Shown in pieces: positions 33,809 to 42,724 of a stretch of 64,000 bases of DNA. This DNA comes from Cytophagales bacterium (GTDB lineage Bacteria; Bacteroidota; Bacteroidia; Cytophagales; Spirosomataceae). Every line of letters begins with the position of its first letter. The first letter of the stretch is position 1. The notes below the pieces were generated by a model that saw only the letters and a list, made by a program, of their open reading frames with translations, was not told the origin of the DNA and did not search any database. The DNA lies in NCBI GenBank assembly GCA_013298215.1, contig JAAFKE010000011.1, positions 1-64,000 of the forward strand. The letters run 5' to 3'. The position numbers and the translations under genes were made by a program.

Positions 33809-34159
33809 TTAGTTTTTGTAACCCATCGACAAACCCGTGTCGCCTTTTACGAACAGCTCAACGGTAGCTTGTTCTTTGTTTTTGTTTTCGATTTTTAGGG
33901 CGGTGTTTTTTTCTACGCTCACTTTCACGGTTTCGTTTGGTTTCACCGTCAAGGGCGAATGTTGCCCGCCTTCGATGGGTGCGCGCCAAAGTTCGAGGTC
34001 ATTGGCCGACACGTTTTTTAGTTTTACCGAAAACGCACCGTGTTGGTTATTGCCCAAAATAAAAGCGTCGTAGCTTTTGATGGAAGTTGTAGAGGTGAGT
34101 GTTCTGCAAGAAGCACTCAAAAGAAGCAATGCGACAGCCGACAGAATTAGCTTTTTCAT
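33809..34159 (-). CDS. Hypothetical lipoprotein, 116 aa
   Basis: MKKLILSAVALLLLSASC gives a lipoprotein signal with the lipobox LSASC (Cys18). The mature 98 residues are beta-rich (GAFSVKLKNVSANDLELW, LTVKPNETVKVSVEKNTALKIEN, ATVELFVKGDTGLSMGYKN) and contain no recognised domain. It is the first gene of the leftward DoxX operon; the ATG at 34159 suits the signal. Upstream is a pair of palindromes that may be the operator of this operon and of the divergent glycosyltransferase. Confidence 0.75.
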   Translation of the reverse strand: MKKLILSAVALLLLSASCRTLTSTTSIKSYDAFILGNNQHGAFSVKLKNVSANDLELWRAPIEGGQHSPLTVKPNETVKVSVEKNTALKIENKNKEQATVELFVKGDTGLSMGYKN

Positions 34160-34235
34160 TTTTGTTATTTGTTTGGCGCAACCGCTTCGTTGCAATTGGT
34201 GATGCAAAGGTGCAGTACGGCCAATGCCTCTACGC

Positions 34236-34276
34236 TTCAAAATATAATTTGAAACGCCTCAAAATATGTTTTGAGG
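34236..34276. promoter_or_regulatory. Two palindromes 21 bp apart, candidate operator
   Basis: TTCAAAATATAATTTGAA (34236-34253) and CCTCAAAATATGTTTTGAGG (34257-34276) share the core TCAAAATAT, which recurs exactly 21 bp on (34238 and 34259), two helical turns. The second also forms a hairpin, but no gene ends here, so a protein-binding site is likelier than a terminator. Confidence 0.45.
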
Positions 34277-34463
34277 CGTTTTCGTTTTTCAAAAAATAAT
34301 AAGTTGTTGATAGTCAAATACTTGTGGATTTTTAAATAATAACGCAATAAACCCAGAAAGTTTTTGCGGAGCTTTTCAAAGGAGATTTTGACGGGAAAAT
34401 TGTAGAATAGATTGGTTGTATCTCGCACAAAATGACGCTACCAACGGAGGTTTTTTGTACTTT

Positions 34464-34496
34464 TTTGGTAAATAAAACACATTTACCATATTTTTG
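34464..34496 (+). promoter_or_regulatory. Predicted Bacteroidetes-type promoter
   Basis: TTTG at 34464-34467, a 21-nt spacer and TATTTTTG at 34489-34496. It gives a leader of about 15 nt to the ATG at 34518. Confidence 0.6.
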
Positions 34497-34517
34497 CACT
34501 TCAACAAGTGCTTCTAC

Positions 34518-35228
34518 ATGAAACTATCCATCATTATTCCTGCCTACAACGAAGAAAAAACCATTCAATCAGTATTAACTAAGTTGCTGGAAGTGAGTCT
34601 TATCGGAGGTTTTGAAAAAGAACTTATTGTGGTCAATGACTGCTCGCAAGACCAGACCGAGGCCAACACGCTGGCGTTTGTGGCCCAGCACCCCGAAGCC
34701 CAGATTAAGTATCTGAAGCATCCCGTAAACCGTGGCAAAGGCGCAGCCCTGCACACGGGAATCGAACAGGCCACGGGTCAGTATTTAATCGTGCAAGACG
34801 CTGATTTGGAGTACGACCCCCACGAATTTAATATCTTACTAAAACCCGTCGTAGATGGTTTTGCCGACGTGGTGTATGGCTCGCGCTTCGCGGGGGGAAA
34901 TGCCCACCGGATCTTGTTTTTTTGGCACACCATTGGCAATAAAGTCCTTACTTTTCTGTCTAATATGTTCAATGACCTTAATTTGAGCGACATGGAAACG
35001 TGCTACAAACTGTTCAGATCAGACATTATAAAGGGCCTTGTGCTGCGCGAAAAACGCTTCGGCTTCGAACCCGAGGTGACGGCCAAGATCGCGAAGATTC
35101 CCAAGATCAGAATCTACGAAGTGGGCATCTCTTACTACGGACGTACCTACGCCGAGGGAAAAAAAATAAACTGGAAAGACGGTTTTAGGGCCATTTACTG
35201 CATCGTGCGCTACGGCCTGCTGAAATAG
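34518..35228 (+). CDS. GT2 glycosyltransferase (polyprenyl-phosphate mannose synthase-like)
   Basis: Transfers a sugar from a nucleotide-sugar to a lipid carrier such as polyprenyl phosphate. The 236 residues are a GT-A domain with the start LSIIIPAYNEEKTI (3-16) and the metal-binding D94-A-D96 (QDADLEYDP). No C-terminal membrane helices are present, as in soluble DPM1-type enzymes. ATG at 34518 was chosen over an earlier TTG. Its stop at 35226-35228 directly abuts the stop of the convergent protease gene. Confidence 0.92.
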   Translation: MKLSIIIPAYNEEKTIQSVLTKLLEVSLIGGFEKELIVVNDCSQDQTEANTLAFVAQHPEAQIKYLKHPVNRGKGAALHTGIEQATGQYLIVQDADLEYDPHEFNILLKPVVDGFADVVYGSRFAGGNAHRILFFWHTIGNKVLTFLSNMFNDLNLSDMETCYKLFRSDIIKGLVLREKRFGFEPEVTAKIAKIPKIRIYEVGISYYGRTYAEGKKINWKDGFRAIYCIVRYGLLK

Positions 35229-36911
35229 CTACTCTTTTTCGCTCACAAACTTGCCTCGCGCCAGGTCGTCGGCCCGTTTAAACTGCTGCAAAGCCTGCTG
35301 ATACACATTGTCTAAGCCCGACATAACCTGGTAATATTCGTTGTTGAGGCCGCCCTGTCCTTTTTGCCACACATACCGCCCCACAAAGGCTTTCACCTGG
35401 CTGCGAATGTACGGTTTAGAGCGGTTGTATTCTTTTTCGTTGTACTTTACTTGTTGGCTGGCGGCGGCTTGCAGCAACTCAGCCAACATGGCATCGGTAA
35501 CAGTAAAGTTTTTCAAGAATCCTTCAAAGCCCTGCTTTTCTAATTTCTTGCGGTTTTCGTTCGTGTATTTTAGGGCATACTCTCTGATGGTGTTTTTGCC
35601 CCAAAGTTGGTACAAATACGTACTCATTAGGCTGGTGTCGCGGGCCACGAATACATCTGGCGATATTCCCCCACCCCCAAAGACAGGCCGTCCGCCGTCG
35701 GTCTTAAATTTCATTTTTTGGTTGTACTTAATGCTGTCGCCCGAGTACAATTCTCCGCTGGAAACCCTTTTTTTGAAATCTTTCTCGTATTCGTCGCCTT
35801 TGCCCATTTCGTAGGGTTTCTGAATGCTCCTGCCCGAGGGCGTGTAGTAGCGCGAGATGGTAAGGCGCAACTCGGAGCCGTCCGACAGCTTGATGGGCAT
35901 TTGAACCAGTCCTTTTCCGAACGACCGCCGCCCCACTACCAAGGCGCGGTCGTGGTCTTGCAGTGCGCCCGCCACAATTTCCGACGCCGACGCGCTGCCC
36001 TCGTCGAGCAGCACCACGACGGCTCCCTCTTCAAACATCCCGTCTATCTGCGCCCTCGTCTGGCGGTCGTAGCGGTTGTCTTTTCCGTCGGTATAAACCA
36101 GCAGCTTGTCGCCCGCAATAAACTCATCGGCCATGTTGTATGCCCGGTCCATGTAGCCGCCTGGGTTGCCGCGCAGGTCGAGCATGAGCTTTTTGAGGCC
36201 CTGCGCTTTGAGCGAGGCGATGGCCGTTTTGAACTCGTCGTAGGTAGTTTCTGAGAATCGATTTACTTTGATATAACCCGTTTCGCGGTCGATCATGTAG
36301 GTAGCATCAATCGAAAACGTGGCTATTCGGTCTCGTTTCACCGTAAAACTGAGCAGGTTGGTAGTGCCCTGGCGCAGTACTTCGAGTTTTACTTCGCTGC
36401 CGCGCTTGCCGCGTAGTTTACTGTAAATGAACCCATTGTCTATTTTTTTACCCGTGAAAGGCTCCCCATTTACCCGAATGAGCTTGTCGCCGCTCAAAAC
36501 GCCCGCCGCCTCCGACGGCCCCCCGCTAAGGGGCGTAACCACCTGCACGGTGTCGCGGCTGAGGTTGAACTCAATACCAATGCCGTCGTAGCCGCCCTCC
36601 AACTGCGAGCGGGCAGCCACGGCATCTTTGGCGTTGAAATAACTGGTGTGTGGGTCTAATTTTTCGAGCATTTTTTGGATCGAGAAGTCCACCAAATCGT
36701 CCGTATTAACCGAATCGACGTAGTTTTTATCAATCAGCTGGAGTATCTCTTTGAATTTGAGGTGGCTCTGCGAAATGTCATTGAAGTTTTTGTTGCCCCC
36801 AAAAAACGAAGCACCCAACCAGATGCCAGCCACGAGCGCAACTGACATAAAAATGGGTAGGCGCACCACGGAGCGGTTATTGTTGATCGGTTGTTTGGCG
36901 TTTTCTGGCAT
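35229..36911 (-). CDS. S41 family C-terminal processing peptidase (CtpA-like)
   Basis: Periplasmic serine protease that trims or degrades proteins at their C-termini. The 560 residues have one N-terminal transmembrane helix (about 19-38), a PDZ domain at about 105-190 (GGYDGIGIEFNL, KLIRVNGEPF), and the S41 catalytic core with Ser308 in EGSASASEI and Lys333 in GRRSFGKG, the Ser-Lys dyad spaced as in Prc. ATG at 36911 was chosen over a TTG 72 bp upstream since it gives the membrane anchor. It converges with the glycosyltransferase with no bases between the stops. Confidence 0.95.
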   Translation of the reverse strand: MPENAKQPINNNRSVVRLPIFMSVALVAGIWLGASFFGGNKNFNDISQSHLKFKEILQLIDKNYVDSVNTDDLVDFSIQKMLEKLDPHTSYFNAKDAVAARSQLEGGYDGIGIEFNLSRDTVQVVTPLSGGPSEAAGVLSGDKLIRVNGEPFTGKKIDNGFIYSKLRGKRGSEVKLEVLRQGTTNLLSFTVKRDRIATFSIDATYMIDRETGYIKVNRFSETTYDEFKTAIASLKAQGLKKLMLDLRGNPGGYMDRAYNMADEFIAGDKLLVYTDGKDNRYDRQTRAQIDGMFEEGAVVVLLDEGSASASEIVAGALQDHDRALVVGRRSFGKGLVQMPIKLSDGSELRLTISRYYTPSGRSIQKPYEMGKGDEYEKDFKKRVSSGELYSGDSIKYNQKMKFKTDGGRPVFGGGGISPDVFVARDTSLMSTYLYQLWGKNTIREYALKYTNENRKKLEKQGFEGFLKNFTVTDAMLAELLQAAASQQVKYNEKEYNRSKPYIRSQVKAFVGRYVWQKGQGGLNNEYYQVMSGLDNVYQQALQQFKRADDLARGKFVSEKE

Positions 36912-37012
36912 TGGTGTCGGAGAATTTTGGAAATAACTACGCTTAAAAACGATTTTTGAATCAAAATATTTCGGTTCGTACAAGATAAATGCTTGCGAGA
37001 ATTAAGGCAAAA

Positions 37013-37561
37013 TCACGGCTTGAAACGTTCATAGACCTCCGCTCCCGTTTTGGGGTCATGCCCAAATAGTTCCACGTACATAATTCTGGGAATGAGATTC
37101 CCAGTCTCTTGTACTTGCACCCAAACGCGGTAGAGATGGCTGGTTTTGCCCGCAATCTGAAAGAGGGCAACGGGGTTTCCGGTGGCGTCGAAACTGAGTT
37201 TAATGCGCCTTTTTTTGTAGGAAACGATCTCGATGTCCACGTTGTTGGGTTCGTTGGGTACGGGTTCGTTTTCGTATCCGTAGGCCAAGGTGCGTTGGAG
37301 GAGGCTTAAATCTTCTTTCTGGCCCTTGTCGCTCAACCGAAGCCAGTAAGATCGAATGGGTTTTTGGGTTTCGTACTTTTTATTTACCAAATTTGCGTCA
37401 TAAATCACCACGTTGCTATTTGTGCTGCGCTGAATGTAAAACAACCGAATGGCCGAGGGAGGTGGCTGCGGAAACTTATTGTTTGTACTCGTAACTGTTT
37501 GCTGAGAAAAGGCGGTTTCTAAAACAAGTACCAAGGCAACGATCAGGATTCGGGCAAACAT
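37013..37561 (-). CDS. DUF4833 exported protein
   Basis: The 182 residues begin with a signal peptide (1 to about 20, LETAFSQ), then the DUF4833 domain: PPPSAIRLFYIQRSTNSNVVIYDAN, RSYWLRLSDKGQKEDLSLLQRTLAYGY and PRIMYVELFGHD. Function is unknown; it is probably periplasmic. It is divergent from ispD and has a promoter on its strand at 37602-37632. A 101-bp gap separates its stop from the S41 protease gene. Confidence 0.85.
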   Translation of the reverse strand: MFARILIVALVLVLETAFSQQTVTSTNNKFPQPPPSAIRLFYIQRSTNSNVVIYDANLVNKKYETQKPIRSYWLRLSDKGQKEDLSLLQRTLAYGYENEPVPNEPNNVDIEIVSYKKRRIKLSFDATGNPVALFQIAGKTSHLYRVWVQVQETGNLIPRIMYVELFGHDPKTGAEVYERFKP

Positions 37562-37601
37562 TCGGCTGGATTATAAGTAGTGATCTTAACGCTTCTAAAC
37601 A

Positions 37602-37632
37602 CAAAAGTACGTCCGATTGTTCACCCAACAAA
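37602..37632 (-). promoter_or_regulatory. Predicted Bacteroidetes-type promoter
   Basis: Read on the minus strand: TTTG at 37632-37629, a 19-nt spacer and TACTTTTG at 37609-37602. It serves the DUF4833 gene and lies across the region just before the divergent ispD ATG. Confidence 0.6.
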
Positions 37633-37639
37633 ACACCCC

Positions 37640-38338
37640 ATGAAAACCTTCGCCATCATTGTTGCGGGCGGCAGCGGCAGCCGCATGAAAAGCAAAACCC
37701 CCAAACAGTTCATGGAGGTAGCCGGAAAGCCCATACTTATGCACACGCTCCGTAAGTTTTTGAACTTAGACCCAGCCCCGCAAGTTGTTTTGGTATTGCC
37801 GAGCCACGAATTTAAGAAATGGTACGAACTCTGCGACAAGCATGATTTCTACGAACTGGTGCAACTCGTTCCAGGCGGCGCGTCGCGGTTCGAGTCGGTC
37901 AAAAATGGCTTGAACGCCATCCGAGCCACTGAGGGTCTGGTGGCCGTTCACGACGGTGTTCGTCCGTTTGTGGCCAAAGAAATCATTCAAAATAGCTATC
38001 AGACTGCCGCCCAAAGCGGTGCGGCGGTGGCCTGCGTGGTGCCCAAAGATTCGGTGCGGCAGGTGGACGAAATAATTAGAAATCAGGCTCTTAACCGCGA
38101 CTCGATTCGGCTCGTACAAACGCCCCAGACTTTCGAGATTGGCCTCATGCGCGCGGCTTTCGACACGCCCGCCCGGCCCGAGTTTACCGACTGCGCGGCC
38201 GTTTTGGAGGCTGCTGGCCACGCTATCTCGCTCATCGAGGGCAGCTACGACAACATCAAAATAACCACGCCCGACGACCTGGTGTGGGCAGAAATTTTGG
38301 CGGCCAAAACCACGACCGTGCAAAATCCAAGTTTATGA
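37640..38338 (+). CDS. ispD: 2-C-methyl-D-erythritol 4-phosphate cytidylyltransferase
   Basis: Third enzyme of the MEP pathway, making CDP-methylerythritol from MEP and CTP in the cytoplasm. The 232 residues have the nucleotide-binding start IIVAGGSGSRMKSKTPKQF (6-24) with Arg15 and Lys22, VAVHDGVRPFV in the middle and SIRLVQTPQTF toward the end, all typical of IspD. It feeds isoprenoid supply for quinones and the carotenoids made by crtI-crtB elsewhere in this window. ATG at 37640 drops an upstream extension. Its stop overlaps the ATG of the next gene. Confidence 0.95.
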   Translation: MKTFAIIVAGGSGSRMKSKTPKQFMEVAGKPILMHTLRKFLNLDPAPQVVLVLPSHEFKKWYELCDKHDFYELVQLVPGGASRFESVKNGLNAIRATEGLVAVHDGVRPFVAKEIIQNSYQTAAQSGAAVACVVPKDSVRQVDEIIRNQALNRDSIRLVQTPQTFEIGLMRAAFDTPARPEFTDCAAVLEAAGHAISLIEGSYDNIKITTPDDLVWAEILAAKTTTVQNPSL

Positions 38339-38778
38339 AAGAAAAATTGTTGGCATACGCCATTCTGGCCGTCGAACAACGCATGCAAGCCTCGTGGACT
38401 GCCATGCAGGCCGCCCAAGCATCGGCCAACGAAGAGGGCAAAAGTTCGGCGGGCGACAAGTACGAAACCGCCCGCGCCATGGGGCAACTCGACCGCGAAA
38501 TGCACGGAAAACAGTATGCCCGTGCCCAACAAGAGCGCGCGCTTTTGGGGCGCATCAACCTAAAAGATCAGTTCTCGAAAATCAATTTTGGGGCGTTGGT
38601 GGAGGCTTCGTCGGGTTGGTTTTTTGTGGCCGTGAGCGTGGGAAGTGTTCAGGTCGATGGCCAGAACGTGGTGGTTATTTCGCCGCAAGCGCCCATTGGT
38701 CAGCTCCTGGTGGGTAAGTCGGCAAACGATACCTTTGCCTTTGGGGGCAAAACCGAGCGAATAATCGGCGTTTATTGA
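38335..38778 (+). CDS. Conserved Bacteroidota protein with GreA/GreB-like C-terminal domain
   Basis: The 147 residues have an N-terminal helix pair (MKEKLLAYAILAVEQRMQASWTAM, then the conserved SSAGDKYETARAMGQLDREM) and a C-terminal domain (FVAVSVGSVQVDGQNVVVISPQAPIGQLLVGKSANDTFAF) resembling the FKBP-like C-terminal part of GreA/GreB. In databases this family is often misnamed 3-oxoacyl-ACP synthase, but it has no such catalytic residues. A role on RNA polymerase is plausible but unproven. The ATG overlaps the ispD stop (ATGA), so the two genes are coupled. Confidence 0.75.
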   Translation: MKEKLLAYAILAVEQRMQASWTAMQAAQASANEEGKSSAGDKYETARAMGQLDREMHGKQYARAQQERALLGRINLKDQFSKINFGALVEASSGWFFVAVSVGSVQVDGQNVVVISPQAPIGQLLVGKSANDTFAFGGKTERIIGVY

Positions 38779-38784
38779 CTGCTG

Positions 38785-39714
38785 TCAGTTTTGCTGGCTG
38801 GCTTTGTAGAGCCGCTGCTTTTCTTCTTTGGTTAGGCTCTCGTAGCCAGACTTAGAAATTTTGTCCAAAATCGCGTCTATTTCGTCTTGGTTGGGCGTAA
38901 TTGCGGTAGTGGCTGCGGGCCTTTGGCCAGAAACATAAAAACTGCGCGACGACGGTGCGGGGCTGGCCTCGCGCTTGTAAGAAACCCTTATTTGGGGCTT
39001 TCTTTTAAAAATTCCCCTCAAAAAATCGGCGGTGGCGTTCACGGGTGCACCCAAATCTCGGCCGTTTCTAAGCGATTTTATAAACACAAAACCCAGCAAA
39101 GCACCCGCCAGGTGTGCCATATTGCCCCCGGGGTTGCTTCCCACGAGCTCGGCCATTGACAGTAAAATATAAAACAGCGCGATGTATTTGATCCGAACGG
39201 GACCAATCAATAGCAGGCTAAATGTGTGTTCGGGTAGAAGCGTGGCCGCGCCCACAATGATGGCATAAACAGCCCCCGACGCGCCGTAGAGCGATGCCGA
39301 CGGTAAACTTGCCGCGAAATACGGCAGCACATTGTAGAGCAGCATGAACGTGAGGCCGCCCGCCAAACCACCCAATATGTAGAGACTCAGCAGCCTACGC
39401 CCGCCGATGTACTCTTCGACCAAACTGCCGAACCAGTACAAAAACAGCATATTGAACAAAATGTGGAAGACACCCTCGTGCACAAAGAAGTTGGTGAACA
39501 GCGTCCAAGGCTTGTAGATGAAACTATACGGCGACGCGGGCAGCGACAGGTGCTGAAGTACCCATCCGTACACGTGGGCGACTTCTCCGAAGTACAACGT
39601 TATTTTGAGCAAAAGTATCACCACGAACACAACCAGATTGACCAATATCAATTGGGTGAGCGTGTTGTCTCGTTTGTTAAATTCTGCCTTGAAATCGTCA
39701 AATATTCCGTTCAT
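38785..39714 (-). CDS. Rhomboid family intramembrane serine protease
   Basis: Cleaves transmembrane substrates within the bilayer. The 309 residues include six or seven helices, the catalytic Ser146 in GASG (144-147), His201 in NMAHLAGALLG, and Asn88 with His84 in FHILFNMLFLYWFG that help form the oxyanion hole. The C-terminal tail carries a conserved acidic/helical DUF6576 segment (NQDEIDAILDKISKSGYESLT). It reads leftward, convergent with the GreA-like gene (6 bp apart). Confidence 0.95.
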   Translation of the reverse strand: MNGIFDDFKAEFNKRDNTLTQLILVNLVVFVVILLLKITLYFGEVAHVYGWVLQHLSLPASPYSFIYKPWTLFTNFFVHEGVFHILFNMLFLYWFGSLVEEYIGGRRLLSLYILGGLAGGLTFMLLYNVLPYFAASLPSASLYGASGAVYAIIVGAATLLPEHTFSLLLIGPVRIKYIALFYILLSMAELVGSNPGGNMAHLAGALLGFVFIKSLRNGRDLGAPVNATADFLRGIFKRKPQIRVSYKREASPAPSSRSFYVSGQRPAATTAITPNQDEIDAILDKISKSGYESLTKEEKQRLYKASQQN

Positions 39715-39855
39715 TGTATTTTTTCACCTTTTCCACCACACGATGTGTTCCGTCCACCGACAAGTAACGTAATTTAAACGCCAAAAGTCTTAATCTTGTT
39801 CGTAAAATAACGAATAATGAGCCAAAAAGCACAATGGCTACCAACCAAAGGTGCG

Positions 39856-42693
39856 TTATTTTTTGAAAAAGTGTTTGCTAATGTAGGCTCGTCCGTCGAA
39901 GATACGAACAAAATAATGACCCACTGGCAAAAGCGAGACATCAAATTGAGCAACGAGAAGGCGCGTATCAGCATCAATTGCGAGGACGACAGATTGACGT
40001 GCTTGGCCGAGCAGGTCATAAACAGTGGCTGTTAGTTCGCTTTCGGTGGGGCCCTCGTAGGCCACCCTAATCAGTTCGGCGGCTGGATTTGGGTACATCC
40101 GCATGAACTGTTCATTTACCAAAACACTCGCTTCGGGCTTCAAATCAGCCCCGAAAACTTCCTTGGTTGCAATCAATTCATTCGACAACACCAGTAGCAC
40201 GGGTTTGGAGGTTGTTCGGCACAAACCTTGCTGCACCTGAACTGTGTAAGTACCTGGTTTTGAGACCGTAATTTTAGAAACCGTAGCCAGAGCCAACGCT
40301 TTGCCGTCTAAAAACCACTGGTATTTGTAACCATTTCCTGGGCTTGCCGCCAGTTTTACGGTGCCGTCCTTGGGGTTGTCGATCGTAATATCGGCGGGTA
40401 CTTTCACGGCCACAATTCGGGCCGATGCCGATGTTACCGCGCACCCAGCGTTGGTAATGGTCACGTTATAATTGCCCGTTTTGGTGGCATCTAAAACGGG
40501 AGCGGTTGCCCCCACCATGTTCTTGCCATCTAATTGCCACTGGTATTTGTAGGTCGTTCCAGTGGTAGCATTGAGCCTAAACTTGTCGCCGTCGCAAACC
40601 GAATGCAACCCGCCAGGGCTCACCGCCGCCCGCAGGTCAGACACCCGCACGGTTATTGTTCGGGACACCTCAGAGCAACTGTAGCCCGTGGCACGCACGC
40701 TGTAAACGCCCGCCTGGTTGGTCGAAAACGCGTTAGAATTGCTGTTTGGCACAACTGCGTCGTTGCGTAGCCATTCGTAGGTCATTACATCGGCACCGCT
40801 AATGGCCATGTCTATTTTTGCCGATCCGCACAGCAGGGTGTCCGACGAAATTTTGTTGGCAAACACGGTAGCAGCGCGGCAGTCTTGGCGTTGTAGGCCG
40901 CTGATGATCAGCGAGTAAGGCTGCCCCGAAGTTTGTAGTTTGCCTTTGTGCCGCACCGTGATGGTATAAACTTTGCCTGGCACGGGTCGGGTAATGAATA
41001 TTTGCTCTACGTTGTCTAATTTATTATCGCCGTTCACGGCCACTTTGTCGGGGTTGGCGGGATCCAAAATCCACGGAGTCCACTGCACGCTACCGTCGTC
41101 GAGTCGCAGGTCTAAGTCATGGATGAGCCTGGGCGTGGGGTTGTCTAAGTTTCGGGCATCTACCGTCAATGGCGCACCCTCGGGGTCAGTCCAACTGAGC
41201 GTAACCGTAATCGGGTCAGTACCAGAGGCGATAATTTTTTGGGTGAAGACACCTCCGTCCAGCATTGTTTTCTCAAACAACAAGTGGGTAAAATCATTGT
41301 TTATCAATGTCTTAGCAGCCTTTTCGGCATTCAGCATTCCCCAGCCGTACTGGTAGCTCGGCTCGGTTCGTCCCGCAGGTTTGTCGGCCGTATGAATAAC
41401 CAAGCCTTTGAGGGTAGCGGCTCGCATGAAGTTTTTTTTGAGGCTGTAATGCAGCTCCTGCAACAGCAGCAGCGACCCCGATACGTTGGCACTGGCCATG
41501 GAGGTTCCGCTCAACGAGCCATAGGCGGTGTTCCCTGTCGATAAACTCGATAGCACGCGCGTGCCAAAGCCCAAAATATCGGGTTTAATCCGTCCGTCGT
41601 CGGTAGGCCCCCAGCCACTGTACGGGGCCACGCGAATGTTGGCGGCTGTTCGGCCAATGCCGCTGCTGCCCGCCGAGAACTCGCCCGAACCCACCGTAAG
41701 AATATTTTTGGCGTTGGCATCGGCAGGAATCACGTCGTAGGCATCATTGCGCGACCGCACCGCTGTGCTGGTCGCGTTGGTATTGCGCAAAAAATGAACT
41801 GTGCCAGGCGGTGGCCCAATCTCACCGCGTTTATTATCGGCCGATTTTACAATCAAATAAAACGGGTTGTTGAAAGCAATTCGGTCAAAATCCCGTGCTT
41901 TTTCGTCGTAAAAACCAAATTTATAGTCTTCATTGGGACTAATGTTGGTGCTACCCCACCATTCCCACTTCTGGTCGTCGTTGTTTCCTGGGCGGTTTGG
42001 GTTTAGTATCCAACCCGAAGTGGGGCCGTATGCGTGATTAGAGACGAGCAGACTTTGGGCGTTTTCGGCCATTTCGACCACGTCGTTCGTAAAATCCCAG
42101 ATCTTCAATTGGGTCATTCCGTAAGCCATTCCTTTGGCGTTGGCATTGGCACCCGCCCCCATAATTGTACCCGCAAGGTGCGTTGCGTGGTCTATAACGT
42201 TGGTGGCTTTGTCCATTTGTTTGAGCCGCGCCCCAAATTCGGCGTGTGTGGGTAGTGCTCGCCCGCCGTCCCAAAGACCGAGTTTACCGCTCAAAAACGC
42301 CGAGTTTCCCGTCAGAGCCAAACCGAGCGAGCCTCCCTTGTAGAGCGCATCGGTGCGTGTGCCGTCCGATGCCTCCACGTTGTGGGTGGTATAATAGACC
42401 GCCTCGCCGAACGAATCTACGCCTTGCAAAGAAAGTATTTTACCTTTGGCATAGTTTTTGAACAGAAACCAATTGCGCTGTTTGGCCAAGCTAATTGCGT
42501 TTTCGCGCTGGTTTTTGTACCTACTTATAATTTCGTCAGACCACCCAACGTTGGCTTTTGGGCTTGCCAATGGGTGCTGTTGCAACTGTCCAAAAGCACC
42601 ATGAAACAATAGCAGATTCATCGAAACGATCTGTGCGAACTGCTTGATTATCAGATTTTTTTTACAGCAAAGGGGGTAAAATCTTAATGGCAT
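39856..42693 (-). CDS. Subtilisin-like S8 peptidase with Ig-like domains and T9SS sorting tail
   Basis: Secreted serine protease. The 945 residues have a signal region (1 to about 36), a subtilase domain at about 120-455 with D142 (LWDGG), H169 (DHATHLAG), N287 in SADNKRG, and Ser398 in SGTSMASAN. A C-terminal beta-sandwich follows, then two or more Ig-like/PKD-like repeats (about 650-860) and a Por secretion tail (about 868-945, RMYPNPAAELIRV) for type IX secretion. The residue after Ser398 that is usually Pro (GTSMAxP) is Ala here. It is a tandem paralogue of the next gene (42725), separated by 31 bp. The ATG at 42693 was preferred over an earlier TTG. Confidence 0.93.
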   Translation of the reverse strand: MPLRFYPLCCKKNLIIKQFAQIVSMNLLLFHGAFGQLQQHPLASPKANVGWSDEIISRYKNQRENAISLAKQRNWFLFKNYAKGKILSLQGVDSFGEAVYYTTHNVEASDGTRTDALYKGGSLGLALTGNSAFLSGKLGLWDGGRALPTHAEFGARLKQMDKATNVIDHATHLAGTIMGAGANANAKGMAYGMTQLKIWDFTNDVVEMAENAQSLLVSNHAYGPTSGWILNPNRPGNNDDQKWEWWGSTNISPNEDYKFGFYDEKARDFDRIAFNNPFYLIVKSADNKRGEIGPPPGTVHFLRNTNATSTAVRSRNDAYDVIPADANAKNILTVGSGEFSAGSSGIGRTAANIRVAPYSGWGPTDDGRIKPDILGFGTRVLSSLSTGNTAYGSLSGTSMASANVSGSLLLLQELHYSLKKNFMRAATLKGLVIHTADKPAGRTEPSYQYGWGMLNAEKAAKTLINNDFTHLLFEKTMLDGGVFTQKIIASGTDPITVTLSWTDPEGAPLTVDARNLDNPTPRLIHDLDLRLDDGSVQWTPWILDPANPDKVAVNGDNKLDNVEQIFITRPVPGKVYTITVRHKGKLQTSGQPYSLIISGLQRQDCRAATVFANKISSDTLLCGSAKIDMAISGADVMTYEWLRNDAVVPNSNSNAFSTNQAGVYSVRATGYSCSEVSRTITVRVSDLRAAVSPGGLHSVCDGDKFRLNATTGTTYKYQWQLDGKNMVGATAPVLDATKTGNYNVTITNAGCAVTSASARIVAVKVPADITIDNPKDGTVKLAASPGNGYKYQWFLDGKALALATVSKITVSKPGTYTVQVQQGLCRTTSKPVLLVLSNELIATKEVFGADLKPEASVLVNEQFMRMYPNPAAELIRVAYEGPTESELTATVYDLLGQARQSVVLAIDADTRLLVAQFDVSLLPVGHYFVRIFDGRAYISKHFFKK

Positions 42694-42724
42694 AATGCAC
42701 CTTCGAATGCGACTTCGTTTCAAG

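Larger units (their letters stand above)
34160..34517. other. Divergent intergenic region with a palindrome pair and promoter
   Basis: 358 bp between the lipoprotein and glycosyltransferase genes. It holds two TCAAAATAT palindromes (34236-34276) and the promoter of the rightward gene (34464-34496). A 63-codon minus-strand ORF overlapping it is not protein-like. Otherwise AT-rich with nothing further. Confidence 0.5.

Noticed and set aside
34251-34283. Terminator reading of the second TCAAAATAT palindrome
   Set aside because: Both flanking genes read away from it, and the matching second palindrome suggests a protein site instead.
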